Origin: Clostridium sp. UBA6758
Lineage (GTDB): Bacteria; Bacillota; Clostridia; Clostridiales; Clostridiaceae
Assembly: GCA_002453475.1 (NCBI GenBank)
Contig: DKGY01000058.1
Coordinates: 47,920 to 56,069 of the forward strand
Reading direction: 5' to 3'
Length of the DNA: 8,150 nt
The notes below the pieces were generated by a model. The model was not told where the DNA came from and ran no database searches. It was given only the letters and a program-made list of their open reading frames with translations. Positions 5,684 to 8,150 of the stretch are shown in pieces (the stretch's first letter is position 1; each line of letters begins with the position of its first letter). Made by a program: the position numbers and the translations under genes.

Positions 5684-7309
5684 CTAAGCTTGTGAAAGTA
5701 TTTCAGCGATGTTAACAGCATGGTCGCCTACTCTTTCAAGGTTACTAATAAGATCTAAGAATATGGTACCAACAATAGCATCACATGAACCACTATTTAA
5801 TCTTTTAATGTGAGATACCTTTAAATCTTTTTCTAATAAGTCTATCTTATCTTCTAAGCCTCGTACATCTAAAGCCTTTTTATCACTATAATCAGAGAAA
5901 CATTCTATGCTGTGGTCTAATGCTTCTATACAAGTGTTCACCATTACTTTAAGTTCTTCAATGGCATCTTTAGAAAATTTAACATTCTTAGAAAGTTTAT
6001 CTTTAGCTAAGTCAGCAATATTTTCTGCATGGTCTCCGATACGTTCTATATCATTAACTACATGAAAATATGCAGCGATAGTAGTTCTTTGCTCATCTCC
6101 AATATCAGAATTAGATAGTTTAACTAGATATCTAGTTATATCTGTTTCTAATAGGTTTATTAAAGCTTCATTCCTATATACTCTGTCTATTGAATCTTGA
6201 TTATTGTCAGTAAAGCCTTTTAAAGCAGATTCTAAATTTTCCTTGGCTAAGGTACCCATTCTAATGATTTCATTAGTTGCTTGGCCAAAGGCTATAGTCG
6301 GTGTTTCTAGTAATCTATCATCTATATATTTAACTCCAGTAATTTCTTTTTCATCTTCTCCAGGAAGTATGAAATTAACTAAAGCTACTAAGTATTTTGT
6401 AAATGGTAATATTAATATAGTATTAACTACATTAAATATTGTATGTGCATTAGCAATTTGTCGTGATACCACTTCACCAGTTGCTCCAGGAGTAATAGTA
6501 GTTACTACATTTAATAGTAGATTAGAGATTGGTGGGATTAGGAATATCATACTACCTATTACATTGAAGGACAGGTGAATTAGTGCCGCCTTTTTAGCAG
6601 TTTTAGTAGTTCCTAAACAAGATATTAGAGCAGTAACACAAGTACCTATATTAGTACCATATAACATTGGTATAGCTACATCAATTAGAAGACTTCCAAC
6701 AGAAGCAAAAGCAACTAAAATTCCAGTAACGGCAGAGGAACTTTGAATTATAGCAGTCATACCTATTCCTAAGAAAAGACTTAAGAATGTATGTCCTTTT
6801 AGGCTTAGAATAAGTTTTGTGAATACTGGTGACTCTCTAAGTGGAGCCATAGCATCAGACATTAAAATAAGACCTAAAAATAAAATACCAAATCCTAAAA
6901 TAATATGACCTAATTCTTTAGGATTTTTCTTTTTAGTAAATAATACTAAAAAGGCACCGATTGCAATAAAAACAGGAATTATAGCATCAAAGTCAAAGGT
7001 AATTAATTGAGCTGTTATAGTAGTTCCAATATTAGCACCCATAATTACATAAGCTGCTTGAGATAAGTTCATAATACCTGCATTAACAAATCCAACTACC
7101 ATAACGGTTACAGCACTACTACTTTGAATTATAGCAGTAACTATAGCACCTGTTGCTACACCTTTAAGTGGATTAGAGGTAATTTTATCAAAAATCCCCT
7201 TTAATTTTTCACCGGCTAGGTTTTCAAGACCGTCCCCCATGATTTTCATACCAAATAGGAAAATTCCAAGACCTCCTAAAAGGTTAATGATTAAAAATAA
7301 TGATTCCAT
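5684..7309 (-). CDS. Na+/phosphate cotransporter with C-terminal PhoU-like domain (copy B)
   Basis: A 541-aa paralogue of the gene just downstream, with the same architecture: membrane part with QSSSA at 62-66 and 189-193 and the paired GANIGTT and GTNIGTC motifs, then a PhoU-like domain with ERIGDHAENIAD and ERVGDHAVNIAE. All family motifs are intact, so both copies should be functional. Residues 19-50 (MKIMGDGLENL and on) are nearly identical between the copies; the linker and the PhoU half differ more. Start choice: an open frame continues upstream to 7366, but the added 19 residues have no ribosome binding site and no counterpart in copy A. The ATG at 7309 has GGAGG eight bases upstream and gives N-termini that align. 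It has its own promoter and Pho-box-like repeats. The likely role is phosphate movement coupled to sodium, with the PhoU domain sensing or gating; direction is not established. Confidence 0.93.
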   Translation of the reverse strand: MESLFLIINLLGGLGIFLFGMKIMGDGLENLAGEKLKGIFDKITSNPLKGVATGAIVTAIIQSSSAVTVMVVGFVNAGIMNLSQAAYVIMGANIGTTITAQLITFDFDAIIPVFIAIGAFLVLFTKKKNPKELGHIILGFGILFLGLILMSDAMAPLRESPVFTKLILSLKGHTFLSLFLGIGMTAIIQSSSAVTGILVAFASVGSLLIDVAIPMLYGTNIGTCVTALISCLGTTKTAKKAALIHLSFNVIGSMIFLIPPISNLLLNVVTTITPGATGEVVSRQIANAHTIFNVVNTILILPFTKYLVALVNFILPGEDEKEITGVKYIDDRLLETPTIAFGQATNEIIRMGTLAKENLESALKGFTDNNQDSIDRVYRNEALINLLETDITRYLVKLSNSDIGDEQRTTIAAYFHVVNDIERIGDHAENIADLAKDKLSKNVKFSKDAIEELKVMVNTCIEALDHSIECFSDYSDKKALDVRGLEDKIDLLEKDLKVSHIKRLNSGSCDAIVGTIFLDLISNLERVGDHAVNIAEILSQA

Positions 7310-7317
7310 ATGGTAAA

Positions 7318-7322
7318 CCTCC
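7318..7322 (-). promoter_or_regulatory. Ribosome binding site fixing the start of copy B
   Basis: GGAGG on the minus strand, eight bases before the ATG at 7309. It supports the 541-aa form over the longer open frame that begins at 7366. Confidence 0.8.
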
Positions 7323-7371
7323 AGTAAATAATATGTACTTGAATAATATTGATTTAAAACACACAATATTA

Positions 7372-7400
7372 AAGATACAATGAAATTAACTTAATAGTAA
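7372..7400 (-). promoter_or_regulatory. Promoter of Na/Pi transporter copy B
   Basis: On the minus strand TTACTA (7400-7395) and TATCTT (7377-7372) are 17 bases apart, at the same offset from the GTTAA repeats as the copy A promoter. An overlapping TTTAAT (7373-7368) is an alternative -10. The leader would be about 55 bases. The matches to consensus are weak, as is usual for activator-dependent promoters; the conserved spacing is the main evidence. Confidence 0.55.
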
Positions 7401-7415
7401 TACAAAACTCTTTAT

Positions 7416-7456
7416 TTTAACAATATTTAAATTAAAGTTAACTTAAACTTAACAAA
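7416..7456 (-). promoter_or_regulatory. Candidate Pho box (PhoP-binding repeats) upstream of copy B
   Basis: On the minus strand GTTAA elements begin at 7453, 7442 and 7421 (offsets 0, 11 and 32), identical to the arrangement before copy A. A TTTAA at 7431-7427 partly fills the missing turn between the second and third. The array ends 15 bases before the -35 box. It also lies about 60 bases upstream of the -10 box of the divergent gene at 7581, so it could serve both. Confidence 0.55.
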
Positions 7457-7516
7457 GTATATATTCCAAAAAGATTCAATAAACTTATTTTGTGTATTTT
7501 AGTAAAAAATAATGTG

Positions 7517-7522
7517 TATAAT
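7517..7522 (+). promoter_or_regulatory. -10 box of the unknown 148-aa gene
   Basis: A perfect TATAAT preceded by GTG. No good -35 lies at the usual distance (TGTATT at 7493-7498 is poor; TTGTGT at 7490-7495 is too far, 21 bases). The start would be near 7529 and the leader about 50 bases. A perfect -10 with a weak -35 suggests dependence on an activator, but this is inference. Confidence 0.55.
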
Positions 7523-7580
7523 ATAGAAGGAATGTTAAGAGAAGTCTAGAATTATATAATATAAGAAAGGAAGTGGGCTT

Positions 7581-8027
7581 ATGGAATTTAAAGATATAAT
7601 AAAAAAAGTTAAAAAGACTGAATATTTAGGATATTTTGATGTGATCGAACATAGGGAATGCATTAAAAACCTAGTTATTTTTGAAAGTGAAGCTGATAAA
7701 CTTGAAAAAGATATTCCTGAACCATGGTTTGTAAGAAAAAAGGAGTTTAATCGTGCAAAGGATGATTCACCAACCTTAGTTAAAATAAATATATTTAATA
7801 GAGTGGCAGACGCCATAAATGACATGGTTATGTATGATAATATAAATGAAAGTGATGTAGAGTTACTAAAGGAATATCCAGACATTACAAAAAGAATTAT
7901 AGAAAGAAAATATGAAGATTTAGATAAAAGTATTAGTAAAATTAAAGAAGATAAAAAGGGTAAGTTAATTCCAATAATGAACAAAGCAAAAGCTTGCCTC
8001 GAAGAAATTGGAAGAAGACTTAATTAA
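7581..8027 (+). CDS. Conserved-looking hypothetical protein, 148 aa, charged and helical
   Basis: I do not recognise this gene. The ATG has AAAGGAAG (7566-7573) at normal spacing, a perfect TATAAT 60 bases upstream and a strong terminator downstream, so it is very likely real. The protein is soluble: no signal peptide or membrane segment. It is rich in Lys, Glu and Asp and looks mostly helical, with amphipathic stretches at about residues 1-45 and 100-147. The middle (about 46-85) has a distinctive PEPWFVRKKEFNRAK segment, followed by a hydrophobic patch that ends MVMYDN. There are only two cysteines (C27, C138). It is monocistronic and divergent from Na/Pi transporter copy B, sharing a 271-base upstream region with the Pho-box-like repeats. 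A phosphate-related role is possible from position alone; no function is assigned. Confidence 0.8.
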   Translation: MEFKDIIKKVKKTEYLGYFDVIEHRECIKNLVIFESEADKLEKDIPEPWFVRKKEFNRAKDDSPTLVKINIFNRVADAINDMVMYDNINESDVELLKEYPDITKRIIERKYEDLDKSISKIKEDKKGKLIPIMNKAKACLEEIGRRLN

Positions 8028-8038
8028 TTATATAAAAA

Positions 8039-8058
8039 TTCTAAAAGATATTTTAGAA
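8039..8058. terminator. Short hairpin after the 148-aa gene
   Basis: TTCTAAAA (8039-8046) and TTTTAGAA (8051-8058) form a perfect 8-bp stem with a GATA loop. On the minus strand it is followed by TTTTTATATAATT, so it may terminate a convergent gene lying beyond the right edge. On the plus strand no T-run follows. Confidence 0.45.
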
Positions 8059-8063
8059 GAGAG

Positions 8064-8098
8064 AAAGCTGAGAATTTAATTCTTGGCTTTTTGTATTT
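8064..8098 (+). terminator. Rho-independent terminator of the 148-aa gene
   Basis: Bases 8064-8075 (AAAGCTGAGAAT) pair with 8079-8090 (ATTCTTGGCTTT) over 12 bp including two G-U pairs, with a 3-base loop, followed by TTGTATTT. It lies 37 bases after the stop codon. Confidence 0.85.
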
Positions 8099-8150
8099 CT
8101 ATATACATATAAAACTAGGATAATATTTAACTATAAAAATATATAACTAT

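Larger units (their letters stand above)
3759..7456 (-). repeat. Tandem duplication of a complete Na/Pi transporter transcription unit
   Basis: Two head-to-tail units, 3759-5595 and 5620-7456, each contain Pho-box-like repeats, a promoter, a transporter gene and a hairpin terminator. Coding regions align without large gaps (542 and 541 aa). Control elements keep their spacing, and the terminator stems share a GCTA(C/T)AA core. This is the pattern expected of an old duplication of the whole unit. Confidence 0.7.

Noticed and set aside
5536..5721. A 61-codon minus-strand open frame between the transporter copies
   Set aside because: It spans the end of copy B, its terminator and the promoter region of copy A, with no ribosome binding site.
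7310..7366. A longer form of Na/Pi transporter copy B starting at 7366
   Set aside because: There is no ribosome binding site there, the extra 19 residues (rich in Tyr and Ser) have no match in copy A, and the candidate transcript start lies at about the same place.
7421..7456. Rex (NADH-responsive repressor) site, because TTGTTAA occurs in both transporter control regions
   Set aside because: A Rex site needs TTGTTAA-N4-TTAACAA. Here the second half is spaced 7 bases and lacks the closing CAA; the 11-bp direct-repeat pattern fits a Pho box better.
7535..7984. A 149-codon open frame on the minus strand opposite the 148-aa gene
   Set aside because: It lies antisense to a gene with a good promoter, ribosome binding site and terminator; its Ser/Leu/Ile-rich translation is typical of the complement of a Lys/Glu-rich coding strand.

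Overview
The window is very AT-rich, with AGA, ATA and TTA as favoured codons, strong GGAGG-type ribosome binding sites, short intergenic hairpins and oxygen-sensitive enzymes. It looks like the chromosome of an anaerobic low-GC Firmicute, most likely Clostridium in the broad sense; I cannot name a species. There is no tRNA, rRNA, CRISPR array, insertion sequence or phage gene.

Layout, left to right. (1) 1-249: the 3' end of a biotin-protein ligase gene (birA), converging through a shared hairpin terminator (297-331) on a YfcE/MJ0936-type metallophosphoesterase (360-854, minus strand). (2) 855-1212: a 358-base divergent intergenic region with a perfect 11-bp inverted repeat, candidate promoters in both directions and a long leader. 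(3) 1213-3674: a glycyl radical enzyme of the YjjI family and its radical-SAM activase YjjW, in one operon but separated by a 110-base gap holding a strong GC-rich hairpin. The pair has no substrate-pathway genes beside it in the window; to my knowledge its substrate is unassigned. This is the best candidate for undescribed biochemistry here. (4) 3675-3825: two strong hairpins between convergent genes. (5) 3826-7309: two tandem, closely related Na+/phosphate cotransporters fused to PhoU-like domains (542 and 541 aa), both on the minus strand. Each has its own promoter and terminator. Upstream of each, GTTAA elements sit at identical offsets (0, 11 and 32 bp) ahead of equally spaced -35/-10 boxes, as expected for Pho boxes bound by PhoP. 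The terminator stems are also related, so whole transcription units appear to have been duplicated. (6) 7581-8027: a divergently transcribed, charged 148-aa protein that I do not recognise, with a perfect TATAAT box and a strong terminator.

How the genes work together. The YjjI/YjjW pair is a self-contained enzyme plus activator module. The two transporters form a phosphate-handling block whose control regions suggest induction by phosphate limitation; the unknown 148-aa gene shares its upstream region with one of them. birA and the phosphoesterase are housekeeping-type neighbours with no evident link to the rest.
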